Assembly (NCBI RefSeq): GCF_003001815.1
Contig: NZ_PVMZ01000022.1
Coordinates: 62,001 to 126,000, forward strand
Reading direction: 5' to 3'
DNA: 64,000 nucleotides
Source: Actinoplanes italicus
GTDB taxonomy: Bacteria > Actinomycetota > Actinomycetes > Mycobacteriales > Micromonosporaceae
Below the pieces are notes generated by a model. The model searched no databases, was not told where the DNA came from, and saw only the letters and a list, made by a program, of their open reading frames with translations. Within the stretch, counting starts at the first letter, position 1, and each line of letters starts with the position of its first letter. Shown piece after piece: positions 25,964 to 34,742 of the stretch. The translations under genes were made by a program, and so were the position numbers.

Positions 25964-27685
25964 TCACGAGGGCGTCCGGAACCCGCGGTTCTCGTGGGCC
26001 CCGGCGAGGATGAGGTAGCTGCTCGCGGTCCAGGTGTAGGCGCGGTCACGCAGGCCGGCTCCGGTTTCGGCGTCGAAGTTCTCGGCGAAGCCGGACCTCT
26101 CGCACAGGGCACGGAACCGTTCGCTGATCTCGTCGGCGAGAGTGTCGTTGCCGCCTCGGCGCAGGCCGTCCTCGAGGAGAACGGTCGACGGCGCCCAGAT
26201 CGGACCGCGCCAATAGCCGTCCGGGTCGTAATGCGGGGAGTCGACCGGTTCGGTGGCCAGGCCGTTGGCGGTGAGATGGGTACGCAGGCGGGCGGTCAGC
26301 TGCTCCCGGATGGGTGCGGGCAGTTCGGCGCCGAGCGTGAGGGGCATCAGGTCGAGCAGACTGGTGCTGCCGAAGGTCTGTCCGTCGGCCGGTCGGCGGG
26401 CCACGAACCGGTCACCGCTCCACAGGCGTTCCAGCATCGCCTTCCTGACGACGTGCGTGGTGGCCGCCCAGTGTCCGGCGTCATCGGGCCGGCCGAGTTC
26501 GGTGGCGAGGCCGGCCAGTTCGGTCAGCTGGGTGACGAGGTGGGCGGCGAGGTCGGCGGTCTGCAGGACGCGACCGTTGTCGAAGGTGGTGGCGTTGTCC
26601 CAGCCGCTGTCGTTGCCGTGCTGGTACCAGGGCAGCTCGTCACCGGGTGCCCGGCGATGCTCGAGCCAGAACCGCGTCCAGTGCGCCATCCGCTCGTACG
26701 CACAAAGCAGTTGATCGTGGTTGAGCGGCTGCGGCAGAAGGCGCCGCAGATGGTGGAACGCCCAGCCGTGGATGGGGGGTTTGACGAAGTTGTAGAGGAT
26801 CTCGGAGTGCGCGATCGAGTCGGGCAGCGCTCCGGCCGGATCCTGGTGGTCGAAGGGGAGCATGAACTGGTGCCAGGCCAGTTCGGGGTCGCCGGCGGCG
26901 ACGGCGATCGCGTTGAAGCAGTGGTCCCAGCTCCACACCTTGTCCATCCAATGCTTGGACATGAGTACGGCCGGACGCGTGACGAAACCGCCGGGTGCCA
27001 CGGTGGCCGACCAGATGACGTAGGCGGCCAGCCCGGCGGCCGGTGTCCGTGTGCTGCGCCACGGCGCGATCGCGTCGAGGAAGGCACCGAACGCTGTCCC
27101 GGCATCCGCCGCGACCTGCTCGAACGGGATGCCGGCGGTGTAGGGGGCGCGAGCGGTCGCGTACTCCTCGATGGCGATCTCCCACCCGGATCCGCCGGGT
27201 AGGTCGAGGTGGCGCTCGCCCGTGCCGAGGCCTTCGATGCCGTGGGCGGTGAGCGGGCCGCCGCTGAGGACGGTGATCCGGTAGCGGCGGCCGGTCTCGT
27301 AGGAGGTGAAGACGTGGGCGCCGTCGGCCGGGTCGCGGTAGAGGTAGGTACCGCCGAACGGGGTGAGGGCGCCGGCCGCCGCGGTGATCCGCAGACCGAG
27401 GCCGGTTCCTCGCAGCCGGATGGTGTCGGGGGTCTGGTAGGCGAGGTCGATCGTGCCGCCTTCGTGTCGCCAGGACAGCAGGGACGGGGTCGCGACGACG
27501 ACCGGTTCGGCGCGGACGTCATCGTGCCGGGCTTCGAAGCGAAGAACCGGGTGCATGCCGGTCTGGTGGGACACCAGGTGCAGATCCGGCGCGCTGGTCT
27601 TCTCGGCGATCACCGGGGAGATGTCGAACCAGGATCCGCGGTAGCTGAACGGGATCTCCTGGACGGAGAAGGGCGCGACGGTCAT
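25964..27685 (-). CDS. GH63-like alpha-glycosidase (clan GH-G)
   Basis: The 573-residue enzyme has no signal peptide, so it is probably cytoplasmic. An N-terminal beta domain (about 1-190) precedes an (alpha/alpha)6 barrel with the conserved stretches DKVWSWDHCFNAIA, HGNDSGWDNATTF, YWRGPIWAPSTVL and a C-terminal FAENFDAETGAG. The Asp in WSWDH and the Glu in AENFD-type motifs are candidate catalytic acids. Related enzymes cleave alpha-glucosides or mannosylglycerate; substrate undetermined. A perfect palindrome CGAATCGATTCG lies 27 bp before the ATG, and the LacI-type regulator gene is divergent, so local repression is likely. Confidence 0.82.
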   Translation of the reverse strand: MTVAPFSVQEIPFSYRGSWFDISPVIAEKTSAPDLHLVSHQTGMHPVLRFEARHDDVRAEPVVVATPSLLSWRHEGGTIDLAYQTPDTIRLRGTGLGLRITAAAGALTPFGGTYLYRDPADGAHVFTSYETGRRYRITVLSGGPLTAHGIEGLGTGERHLDLPGGSGWEIAIEEYATARAPYTAGIPFEQVAADAGTAFGAFLDAIAPWRSTRTPAAGLAAYVIWSATVAPGGFVTRPAVLMSKHWMDKVWSWDHCFNAIAVAAGDPELAWHQFMLPFDHQDPAGALPDSIAHSEILYNFVKPPIHGWAFHHLRRLLPQPLNHDQLLCAYERMAHWTRFWLEHRRAPGDELPWYQHGNDSGWDNATTFDNGRVLQTADLAAHLVTQLTELAGLATELGRPDDAGHWAATTHVVRKAMLERLWSGDRFVARRPADGQTFGSTSLLDLMPLTLGAELPAPIREQLTARLRTHLTANGLATEPVDSPHYDPDGYWRGPIWAPSTVLLEDGLRRGGNDTLADEISERFRALCERSGFAENFDAETGAGLRDRAYTWTASSYLILAGAHENRGFRTPS

Positions 27686-27711
27686 CGTGGGGGCGTCCTG
27701 CCTTCAACGAG

Positions 27712-27723
27712 CGAATCGATTCG
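27712..27723. promoter_or_regulatory. LacI-type operator before GH63-like gene
   Basis: Perfect 12-bp palindrome CGAATCGATTCG with central CG-type symmetry, as preferred by LacI-family proteins. It lies just downstream of a minus-strand TATCGT (27724-27729) that could be a -10 box. A near-identical site occurs at 27792-27803. Confidence 0.65.
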
Positions 27724-27754
27724 ACGATACGTTTCGCACGATGATACGCGCTCA

Positions 27755-27803
27755 TTGACATTGCCAACCATCACTGCCTACGGTCCTCCTGCGAATCGGT
27801 TCG
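27755..27803 (+). promoter_or_regulatory. Promoter and operator of LacI-GH39 unit
   Basis: TTGACA (27755-27760), 18-bp spacer, TACGGT (27779-27784). The operator CGAATCGGTTCG (27792-27803) sits about where transcription should start. It differs by one base from the site in front of the divergent GH63-like gene, which indicates autoregulation plus control of both units. Confidence 0.6.
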
Positions 27804-27821
27804 ATGACCCGGAGGGTGCTG

Positions 27822-28832
27822 ATGAACATCGGCGAGATCGCACGGCGCGCCGGGGTGTCGCGCAGCACCGTGTCGTATGCGCTCAGCGGCAAACGGCCGG
27901 TCACCGCCGAGACCCGGCGACGGATCCAGGCCGTGATCGACGAGATCGGCTACCGCCCCAACGCCGCCGCCCGCGCTCTCAAGGAGGGCCGCACCCGTAC
28001 CCTCGGGCTGGTCATCCCACCGGCGGGTCAGCGCCTGACCGACATGCAGCTCGGCTTCGTAGCCAGCGTCGTCGAGGCAGCCGCCCGCGCCGACCTCGAC
28101 GTCCTGCTGTCACCGTCCGGCGGCGACCACGACCGATCCTTCGAGAGGATCCTCACCGGCAGCCGCGTCGACGGCGTGATCCTGATGGAGATTCGTCTCG
28201 AGGACGAACGCGTCGCCCGCCTGCAGGACAGCGGCCTGCCCTTCGTCACCATCGGGCACACCGCGAACCCGCACGGCACCTGCTGGGTCGACGTCGACTA
28301 CACCACCCTCATCGCCCGCTGCGTGCACCACCTGGCCGACCTCGGGCACCGCAGCCTCGCCCTGGTCAACCGATCCGCCGAGCTGCTCGCCACCGGCTAC
28401 GGTCCCGCACACCGGGCGATCACCGGCTTCACCGACGCCGTCGCGCAGCGCGGCCTCGCCGGAGTCGGGCTCACCTGCGCCGACGAGCCCGCAGCCGGGG
28501 AGACCTGCTTCGAGCAGCTCCGCGACCGGCATCCCGACGTCACCGCCGTCGTCACCGTCAACGAGGCCGCCCTTCCGGGCATCCAGCGCGGCATCGAACG
28601 CGCCGGCCTGGTCGTGCCCCGCGACCTCTCCCTCGCCGGAGTCGCCGCCCGCCACTGGGCCGAGGACTTCCGGCCACAGCTCACCGCCGCCGACGTCCCG
28701 ACCGTGGAGATGGGCGCGAGCGCCGTGGACCTGCTCCTCGAGCGCATCGCCGCACCCGACGCGCCCGTGCGCCACCTGCTGCTCACCCCGCCCATCTCGC
28801 TGCGCGCCAGCACCGGGCCCGTACCGCGCTGA
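27822..28832 (+). CDS. LacI-family transcriptional repressor
   Basis: The 336-residue protein has an N-terminal LacI HTH (IGEIARRAGVSRSTVSYALS, then hinge helix RPNAAARALKEG) and a periplasmic-binding-protein-like sugar-sensing domain (about 60-330). The ATG at 27822 follows GGAGGG by 6 bases; an upstream ATG (27804) overlaps the operator and is less likely. Two flanking palindromes are its likely targets, so it would repress the divergent GH63-like enzyme and its own unit with the secreted GH39-like enzyme (45 bp downstream) until a sugar inducer appears. Confidence 0.9.
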   Translation: MNIGEIARRAGVSRSTVSYALSGKRPVTAETRRRIQAVIDEIGYRPNAAARALKEGRTRTLGLVIPPAGQRLTDMQLGFVASVVEAAARADLDVLLSPSGGDHDRSFERILTGSRVDGVILMEIRLEDERVARLQDSGLPFVTIGHTANPHGTCWVDVDYTTLIARCVHHLADLGHRSLALVNRSAELLATGYGPAHRAITGFTDAVAQRGLAGVGLTCADEPAAGETCFEQLRDRHPDVTAVVTVNEAALPGIQRGIERAGLVVPRDLSLAGVAARHWAEDFRPQLTAADVPTVEMGASAVDLLLERIAAPDAPVRHLLLTPPISLRASTGPVPR

Positions 28833-28877
28833 ATCCCCGCTTTCTCCGTGCGTTCCCCCCAGGACAGGAGATTCCCC

Positions 28878-30677
28878 ATGCCCGTACGCCGCGTCGCCGC
28901 CGGACTGCTCTCCGGCGCCCTCCTGCTGACCCTTCCCAGCCCCGCCCGGGCAGCCGACGAAGCCATCAGCGTCGACTTCTCGATCGCCGGCGGCGCCCCC
29001 ACCCACCGGGCGTCAGCCTGGATCTACGGCATGACCGAGAACGGTGCCGGGCCCGCCGACCACTTCTTCACCGACGTCAGGTTCCGGGGCATGCGCGCCG
29101 GTGGCGCCCAGCTGGGCAGCCCCGGTGGGTGGGCCAACGGCACCTACGATCGCCGCTGGAACTCCACCCGCGCCCAGATGCTGCGGACCCGGGCCCTCGG
29201 CGGCACGTTCATCCTGCTCCCCCACGACCTGTGGGGCGCCGACGGCGCCGGCATCGCCCGCTTCCCCGGCGACAACGGGGACTGGACCGACTACGACAAC
29301 TTCCTGACCCGGCTCATCGCCGACGTGAAGGCGACCGGCGTACCGGTGCAGTGGGACATCTGGAACGAACCGAACCTCTCCATCTTCTGGAACCGCTCGC
29401 AGGCGCAGTACTTCGAACTGTGGCGGCGCACCCACCAGCGCCTGCGCGCCGAGATGCCCGGCACGTTGATCGTCGGCCCGAGTCACGCCGGTGTCCCGCA
29501 GACCTCGGCCGGCTGGTGGACGCAATTCCTGGACCACGTCCGCGCGAACAACGTGGTCCCGGACATCTTCAGCTGGCACTCGCTGCCCGGCGACCCGGTC
29601 GCCGACGTCGCCAGCGCCAACGCGTCGCTGGGCTCTCGTGGCATCGCACACCCCCGCCCGTACCAGATAAATGAGTACGGCGCCCCGCACGAGCAGAATC
29701 CCGGGGACGGCTCCTGGTACATCGCCCGTCTCGAACGCGCGGGCGCGGACGGGTTGCGGGCGAACTGGGCCTCCGCCGGCAACCTGCACAACGACCTGGG
29801 CAATCTTCTGGTACGCAACGCGGCCGGTCAGCATCTGCCGAAGGGTGAGTGGTGGGTCTACCGCTACTACGCGGGGCAGACCGGCAGCATCGTCTCCACG
29901 ACGCCCAGCGCCGCGTACGACGCGTTCGCCACCAGGACCGCCGGCAGCGCGAAGATCCTCGTCGGCGGGGGCGGCACCACCGGCAACATCGCCGTGCGCC
30001 TCAACCGGGTCGACGCCACCACCGGCATCGTGGTTAACAACCAGGTGCGGGTACGGGTCCAGCGCATCCCCCACGACGGCGGCGCTGCCGTCGCCGGGCC
30101 GATCACCGTGTCCGACACGACGGTGACCCTGTCCGGGAACGCCACCACCGTCAACCTCGCCCACGGCAACGCCGACGACACGTTCACCGTCACCCTGCTG
30201 CCGCCGTCCGACGCGAGTTTCCAGTCCGTCGCTGTCGCGCAGCACAGCCGTCAGTGCCTGGACAACACCGGTCTGAGCAGCGCCGACGGCAACCGGCAGC
30301 AGCAGTTCCACTGCGAGGGCGGTGACCAGCAGCTCTGGAACTTCCGGCCGGTCGCCGGGGTCGCCGGCACCTACACGGTCGTCAACCAGCAGTCCGGGAA
30401 GTGTCTCGACGTCAACGCCGGCGCCACGGCCGACGGCGTGGCCGTTCAGCAGTGGACGTGCACCGGCGGCGCCACGAACCAGCAGTTCACGCTCCGCAAG
30501 GTCACCTACGCCGGCAACGACGGCCACGACTATCAGCTCGTCGCCCGGCACAGCGGCAAGTGCGTCGACGTCAGCGCCGTCTCCACCGCCGCGCGAGCGG
30601 TCATCCATCAGTGGACCTGCAACCCGGTGACCCAGAGCAGCCCGCTCAACCAGACCTGGCGACTGTTCGGCCGCTGA
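28878..30677 (+). CDS. Secreted GH39-like glycosidase with ricin-B lectin domain
   Basis: The 599-residue exported enzyme has a signal peptide of about 1-25. A (beta/alpha)8 clan GH-A domain follows, with acid/base Glu near 164 in DIWNEPNLSIFW and nucleophile Glu near 266 in YQINEYGAP, then a small beta domain (about 340-450) and a ricin-B lectin (about 455-599) with repeated 'KCLDV ... QQW/TCNP' units. The closest family is GH39 (beta-xylosidase, iduronidase), but I cannot fix specificity. ACAGGAG lies about 9 bases before ATG 28878. Likely co-transcribed with the LacI gene. Confidence 0.8.
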   Translation: MPVRRVAAGLLSGALLLTLPSPARAADEAISVDFSIAGGAPTHRASAWIYGMTENGAGPADHFFTDVRFRGMRAGGAQLGSPGGWANGTYDRRWNSTRAQMLRTRALGGTFILLPHDLWGADGAGIARFPGDNGDWTDYDNFLTRLIADVKATGVPVQWDIWNEPNLSIFWNRSQAQYFELWRRTHQRLRAEMPGTLIVGPSHAGVPQTSAGWWTQFLDHVRANNVVPDIFSWHSLPGDPVADVASANASLGSRGIAHPRPYQINEYGAPHEQNPGDGSWYIARLERAGADGLRANWASAGNLHNDLGNLLVRNAAGQHLPKGEWWVYRYYAGQTGSIVSTTPSAAYDAFATRTAGSAKILVGGGGTTGNIAVRLNRVDATTGIVVNNQVRVRVQRIPHDGGAAVAGPITVSDTTVTLSGNATTVNLAHGNADDTFTVTLLPPSDASFQSVAVAQHSRQCLDNTGLSSADGNRQQQFHCEGGDQQLWNFRPVAGVAGTYTVVNQQSGKCLDVNAGATADGVAVQQWTCTGGATNQQFTLRKVTYAGNDGHDYQLVARHSGKCVDVSAVSTAARAVIHQWTCNPVTQSSPLNQTWRLFGR

Positions 30678-30867
30678 CCGATGGTCGCCGAGCTGGTGAT
30701 CAGCCTGGTCCTGTTCGCTGGTTCCGTCCACCAGGTTGCCACGGCGCCGCGGTTCTACTTCACCGTCCCGTATTGATGTTGAATTACTCGATCTTCGTCG
30801 ATCCGGGACGAGCTTGTCATCCGTACTCCGTGACGCTGAAGATTGCATTCAGGCGGGCGGAGGCGCG

Positions 30868-31965
30868 ATGGCAGAACAGCGGGGCGAACAGCTCTCGGAT
30901 CAACGACGCCCGCACGTCGAACTTCGCTTCCTGCCGTCGGACGGCTCCGAGGCCCGGCCAGGCACGACCGGCGGCGGTCCGGCCGGTGAGCAACCCGTGG
31001 CCGGGCGGTGGGCCGAGGCAACCCCGGCGCGCGGGTCCCGGCTGGTCGGCAGGAAGACCATAGCCAGGTTGCGGGGCGGTTCACCGGCCGTCGGCGGCGA
31101 GCCCGTCCGGCGGCCGCCGTCGAGCGATGCCGGTCGGGTGGTGCTGGTCTATGAGCAGGTGCGCAGGCCGTGGCGGCTGTTGATGTTCACGGCCATGCTG
31201 GTGTCGTTGACCGTCGGCGTGGTGCTGGGTCAGACCGAGGCCTACCGGGCCGGCAAGTCACGGCCGGTGGCGGCCGCCCCCAGCGTCGCAGCGCCGTCGG
31301 TGGTGTCGCCGGTTCCGCTGACCGCCCCGCTCGGCGCGCCCGGACAGCGGCGACTGGAGATCACCGGCGCGGTGACGACGCTGCGCATCCGCACGGCGCC
31401 GTTGGGCGAGTCGTCGTACAGCATCACGGGTTTCGATCCGGGTATCCCTCCTCGGGTCGCCGAGGCCGGTGGCGGTTCAGTGCTCACCCTGTCGCCGGAG
31501 GCGGTCGTGACGCCGGGCGCCGAGGTGGTGCTCAACTCGGCGGCGTCGTGGACGGTGAAGCTCACCGGTGGTGCCACCGACCTCGACGTTGACGCGCGAG
31601 CCGGTGGTCTCGCGACGATCGAGTCGGTCTCGGCGGTGTCGCGCGGCGTGCTGCAGCTGGCCAAGCCGAAGGGCTCCGCCCCGCTGACGATCACCGGGCC
31701 GGTCGGTGACCTGACGGTTCGCACGGAGGTGGGCGCCCTGGTCCGGATCCGTGTGGCGAAGGGCGCCGCTCTGGCGACGATCGGCGGCACGACGCGGCGC
31801 GACGTCGCGAACGGTGCGACCCTGCGGGAGACCGGCTGGCGTACCGCCCCCGCCAAGTACGACATCCGGATCGCCGCCCGGGTGAACACGATCCTGGTCG
31901 AGCGCTTGCGCCCGGACGGCAGCAGCGCGGCGGTCCCGGCGCCCAGTGGTAGTGCAGTGCGCTAG
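30868..31965 (+). CDS. Single-pass membrane protein with exported beta-rich domain
   Basis: This 365-residue protein has a cytoplasmic basic/Pro-rich head (about 1-100) and one transmembrane helix (LLMFTAMLVSLTVGVVLG, near 105-122). An exported region follows (ITGAVTTLRIRTAPLG ... LTLSPEAVVTPG ...), rich in short beta strands and resembling DUF4097-type beta-helix repeats. Function unknown. GGAGGCGCG directly precedes the ATG. Its stop shares CTAG with the stop of the convergent NACHT gene (4-bp overlap), a tight arrangement suggesting antisense influence at the 3' ends. Confidence 0.65.
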   Translation: MAEQRGEQLSDQRRPHVELRFLPSDGSEARPGTTGGGPAGEQPVAGRWAEATPARGSRLVGRKTIARLRGGSPAVGGEPVRRPPSSDAGRVVLVYEQVRRPWRLLMFTAMLVSLTVGVVLGQTEAYRAGKSRPVAAAPSVAAPSVVSPVPLTAPLGAPGQRRLEITGAVTTLRIRTAPLGESSYSITGFDPGIPPRVAEAGGGSVLTLSPEAVVTPGAEVVLNSAASWTVKLTGGATDLDVDARAGGLATIESVSAVSRGVLQLAKPKGSAPLTITGPVGDLTVRTEVGALVRIRVAKGAALATIGGTTRRDVANGATLRETGWRTAPAKYDIRIAARVNTILVERLRPDGSSAAVPAPSGSAVR

Positions 31966-34148
31966 CCGTTCGGCCGGAACGGCTCTCGGCTGGTCGAGCC
32001 GGTCTCGGGCCGGTAGATCCAGCCGGAGGCCAGGCCCTCGTGGACGTCCGGTTCCGTCCAGGTGGTGGCAATGATGTGCCGGTCAGGTTTGACCTGCGGC
32101 CGTGGTTCCGGCTCGGGTAGCCGGCGGTCACCATCCGGTGTTCCTTCGTCCTCGACGATCGTGCCGGCTTCCACCCGGGCGAGCAGATCCTGAAGCTCCG
32201 CATGACGGAACTGGTACACCGAACCTGCCTGCCGAAGCACCTGGCGCTCCGCAGCCGTACGCAGCAGTCGCATGAAGGAGACGCTGCGGCCCCGAAGACG
32301 GATGACGCTCTGAACGAACCACAGTCCGAGGGTCGCGCCTGCCGACAGGATCAGACCGGTGCACAGTCCAGTGCCGAGTGCCAGCACCGACGCTTCACCG
32401 AGAAGCGGGGAGCCGGTGGCTCGGTACCAGGCGAAACACACGATCGCACCGGTCGTGGCGGCGGAGGCCGGTCCGACGATCAGTGTCCGGCGCCGGTCCG
32501 CGGTGTACGCCTGCCACGGAGTCGCCACCCCGGCTGCGGCGAGCGGTGCGGTCCAGGCGAAGACCAGGACAGTCGGCAGCAGGAAGGCGAGCAGCAGCAG
32601 CGCCGTAGGAGCGGCCTGTTCGGCACCCCGGAAGTCGAAGGCGGTCAGCTCGGGCACCGACACCAGGGCCAGCGGAACACCGACGAGCCACAACCTGCGG
32701 GGCCATCGCACCACAAGACGCAGCGGCGGCCGGTCACAGGAGATCCGGAACGCGAGGTCCCACAGCGTGAGCACGAATGCGGGGCCGAGCAGAACGACGG
32801 CGCTGGTGCTCAGCCAGCCGATTCCGGCGCGGTGACCGACCGCCCAGCCGCAGAGACCGAGGACGGCGAGCAGCCAGACGCCCGGAGCTGCGAGCGGCAA
32901 CCGGCGCTGGGTCCGCCAGCGAGGGATGTCCCACCACGGCAACTCCCGGGAGGTCATCATCCGGCCCGCCAGCCATCCGAGCCAGTAGACCGCGTGTTCC
33001 CGTTCGCGCCGGTCCGGATAGGCCAGGTTCAGAGTCCGCATCAGCAGATGCCGGTTGAGGGACTCGGGATCCCGGTAGGAGGCCTCGTCGAGCATCCTGG
33101 ACGGATCCGATTGGGCATAAGCGTGCCGGGCGAGGCTCAGTGCCAGCGGTGAGGTCAGCGTGCGGGCGACGACGCTGTCCGGGTCAGCCGACATGTGCTG
33201 GGTGACCTGCTCCCAGGCGACGCGGCGCGCGCCGATCTGTTCGGCGAGGAGGAAGGCGGCCGCTTGATCGAGTTCGACCGGCAGCAACTCGATCACCGCG
33301 GTGCTCCATAGGCGGGTGGCCTTGACCGCGGTCTCGTACTCCCGGGAGCGGCAGGTCAGCACCACGTGCAGGGTTGCGGCGTCCTGGTCGAGCGCCGACA
33401 GCGCGGCGATGCGAAGGCTGTCCGGCATCTCGTCGAGTCCGTCGAGGAAGAGGGCCACCTTCCGGCTCCGCAGCAGTTGCTCACCGAGTTCCCGCCCGGT
33501 TCGGTCATGGGGCCGCAGCCCGAGGTAGTCCCGGGCGAGAATGTCGGCGGCCCAGTCCAGGAGCGGCGTGGTCTCCGGGTTCCAGCTTCCCAGCGTGAGC
33601 CAGACCGGCACCGGTTCCTCGGAGTCCGCGGTCCGGTTACGCAGGATGTCGATCAGCAGGAGCATCATGGCGGTCGTCTTGCCGGAACCCGGTCCTCCGA
33701 TGACGACCAACCGGGCCGGCGGCTGGAGTCGTTCGTAGAGTTCCGTCCGCAGACTGGTCACGACTCCGCTGGTCAGGACGTCGCACTGCATGTCGGAAGC
33801 GGGTGCGGCGACCGCGGTCCTGGCCCACCGCCACCGCACCGCGGCCGGGATCGGTGTGATGATCCCGCGGGTCTTCGCCTCAGCGACCCAGAAGCGCAGT
33901 ACCTCGGAGGCCAGTCGCTCGGTCGCCGATCTCGCCTGCTCCGCGGTCATCGACGACCGATCCCGCCGGAGCGCCGGCAAGCCGAGCAGAACGGCGGCGA
34001 TCAATGCGGCCACGCCCATGAGCGCGTCGAGCACGTTGGCGTTGCCGATCAGGCCGTCGCGTGCCGGGTCGCCCAGGAACATCCATGCGACGCCGGAGGC
34101 ACTCAGCGCCAGCATCGCGGTGAGTATCCAGCGGATCGTGGCCCTCAT
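31962..34148 (-). CDS. Membrane-bound NACHT-type NTPase
   Basis: The protein has about 728 residues. Two N-terminal transmembrane helices (WILTAMLALSASGVAWMFLG; ALMGVAALIAAVLLGLPAL) come first. The NACHT/STAND ATPase follows, with Walker A VVIGGPGSGKTTAM near 150 and Walker B ALFLDGLDEMP near 235, a sensor region VVLTCRSREYE, and then a C-terminal block of about six to eight transmembrane helices (460-640). Bacterial NACHT proteins are known anti-phage sensors; this membrane-embedded actinobacterial type is uncharacterised. Start uncertain: ATG 34148, 34178 and 34205 are in frame, none with a clear ribosome site; the much longer open frame upstream is antisense to other genes. Confidence 0.8.
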   Translation of the reverse strand: MRATIRWILTAMLALSASGVAWMFLGDPARDGLIGNANVLDALMGVAALIAAVLLGLPALRRDRSSMTAEQARSATERLASEVLRFWVAEAKTRGIITPIPAAVRWRWARTAVAAPASDMQCDVLTSGVVTSLRTELYERLQPPARLVVIGGPGSGKTTAMMLLLIDILRNRTADSEEPVPVWLTLGSWNPETTPLLDWAADILARDYLGLRPHDRTGRELGEQLLRSRKVALFLDGLDEMPDSLRIAALSALDQDAATLHVVLTCRSREYETAVKATRLWSTAVIELLPVELDQAAAFLLAEQIGARRVAWEQVTQHMSADPDSVVARTLTSPLALSLARHAYAQSDPSRMLDEASYRDPESLNRHLLMRTLNLAYPDRREREHAVYWLGWLAGRMMTSRELPWWDIPRWRTQRRLPLAAPGVWLLAVLGLCGWAVGHRAGIGWLSTSAVVLLGPAFVLTLWDLAFRISCDRPPLRLVVRWPRRLWLVGVPLALVSVPELTAFDFRGAEQAAPTALLLLAFLLPTVLVFAWTAPLAAAGVATPWQAYTADRRRTLIVGPASAATTGAIVCFAWYRATGSPLLGEASVLALGTGLCTGLILSAGATLGLWFVQSVIRLRGRSVSFMRLLRTAAERQVLRQAGSVYQFRHAELQDLLARVEAGTIVEDEGTPDGDRRLPEPEPRPQVKPDRHIIATTWTEPDVHEGLASGWIYRPETGSTSREPFRPNG

Positions 34149-34283
34149 GACTGCCCATTGTGGCCGCCTGATGCTCATCGCCGACACCACGCGAACGCCT
34201 GACATGGCGCCGGTGGTCCCGCGCTGACCGTACGCGGCGAGACGGGACCGCGACGGGTGCCGGCTCCCGCTATCGTGCTGTTG

Positions 34284-34742
34284 GTGACGAAGGCTCACCG
34301 CCGAACCGTGATCTGTCGCGTCATCGCGGTGCTCCTGGCAGCCTGGAGCGCGCTGCTCGCCCTCGACGGGCCGACGATCGAAGGGTCCTCCTCGTCGAAC
34401 ACCACGTATGAGTGCTCTCCTCCGATCAGCTACGTGCTCTCCGACGATGCGCGCTACTACTGGCTCGATCCGGGCGAGGTCCCGGACTGGGTCGCCGCCG
34501 AGTGCCGCAGCCGCCGGATCGGAGCCGCTGTCACGATCGGGCTGTTCGGCAACATCGTGGCGCTTCTGCTGGGCTTCGCCCGCCGGCCGGCGCCGCCCGT
34601 GGAGCAGCCGCTGCCGCCCCTGCCCTCGAAGCCGCCACCGCAGCCCGTTCGCCCCGACGAGGACGAGGACGGCCTGTGGAATCCGGGGCTGCGGCAGGAG
34701 CGTCTCCGCAAGCAGCAGCCACCCGGCGAGGTCAGCGGTTGA
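34284..34742 (+). CDS. Small two-helix membrane protein
   Basis: The 152-residue protein has helices at VIAVLLAAWSALLALDG and AAVTIGLFGNIVALLLGFA flanking an extracytoplasmic loop with two Cys (YECSPP, AAECRS) that may form a disulfide. The tail is Pro-rich and acidic. The GTG at 34284 lies 7 bases after TATCGT, a -10-like box, so a leaderless start is likely. It is divergent from the NACHT NTPase and overlaps the convergent PAS-GAF gene by 11 bp. Function unknown. Confidence 0.6.
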   Translation: MTKAHRRTVICRVIAVLLAAWSALLALDGPTIEGSSSSNTTYECSPPISYVLSDDARYYWLDPGEVPDWVAAECRSRRIGAAVTIGLFGNIVALLLGFARRPAPPVEQPLPPLPSKPPPQPVRPDEDEDGLWNPGLRQERLRKQQPPGEVSG

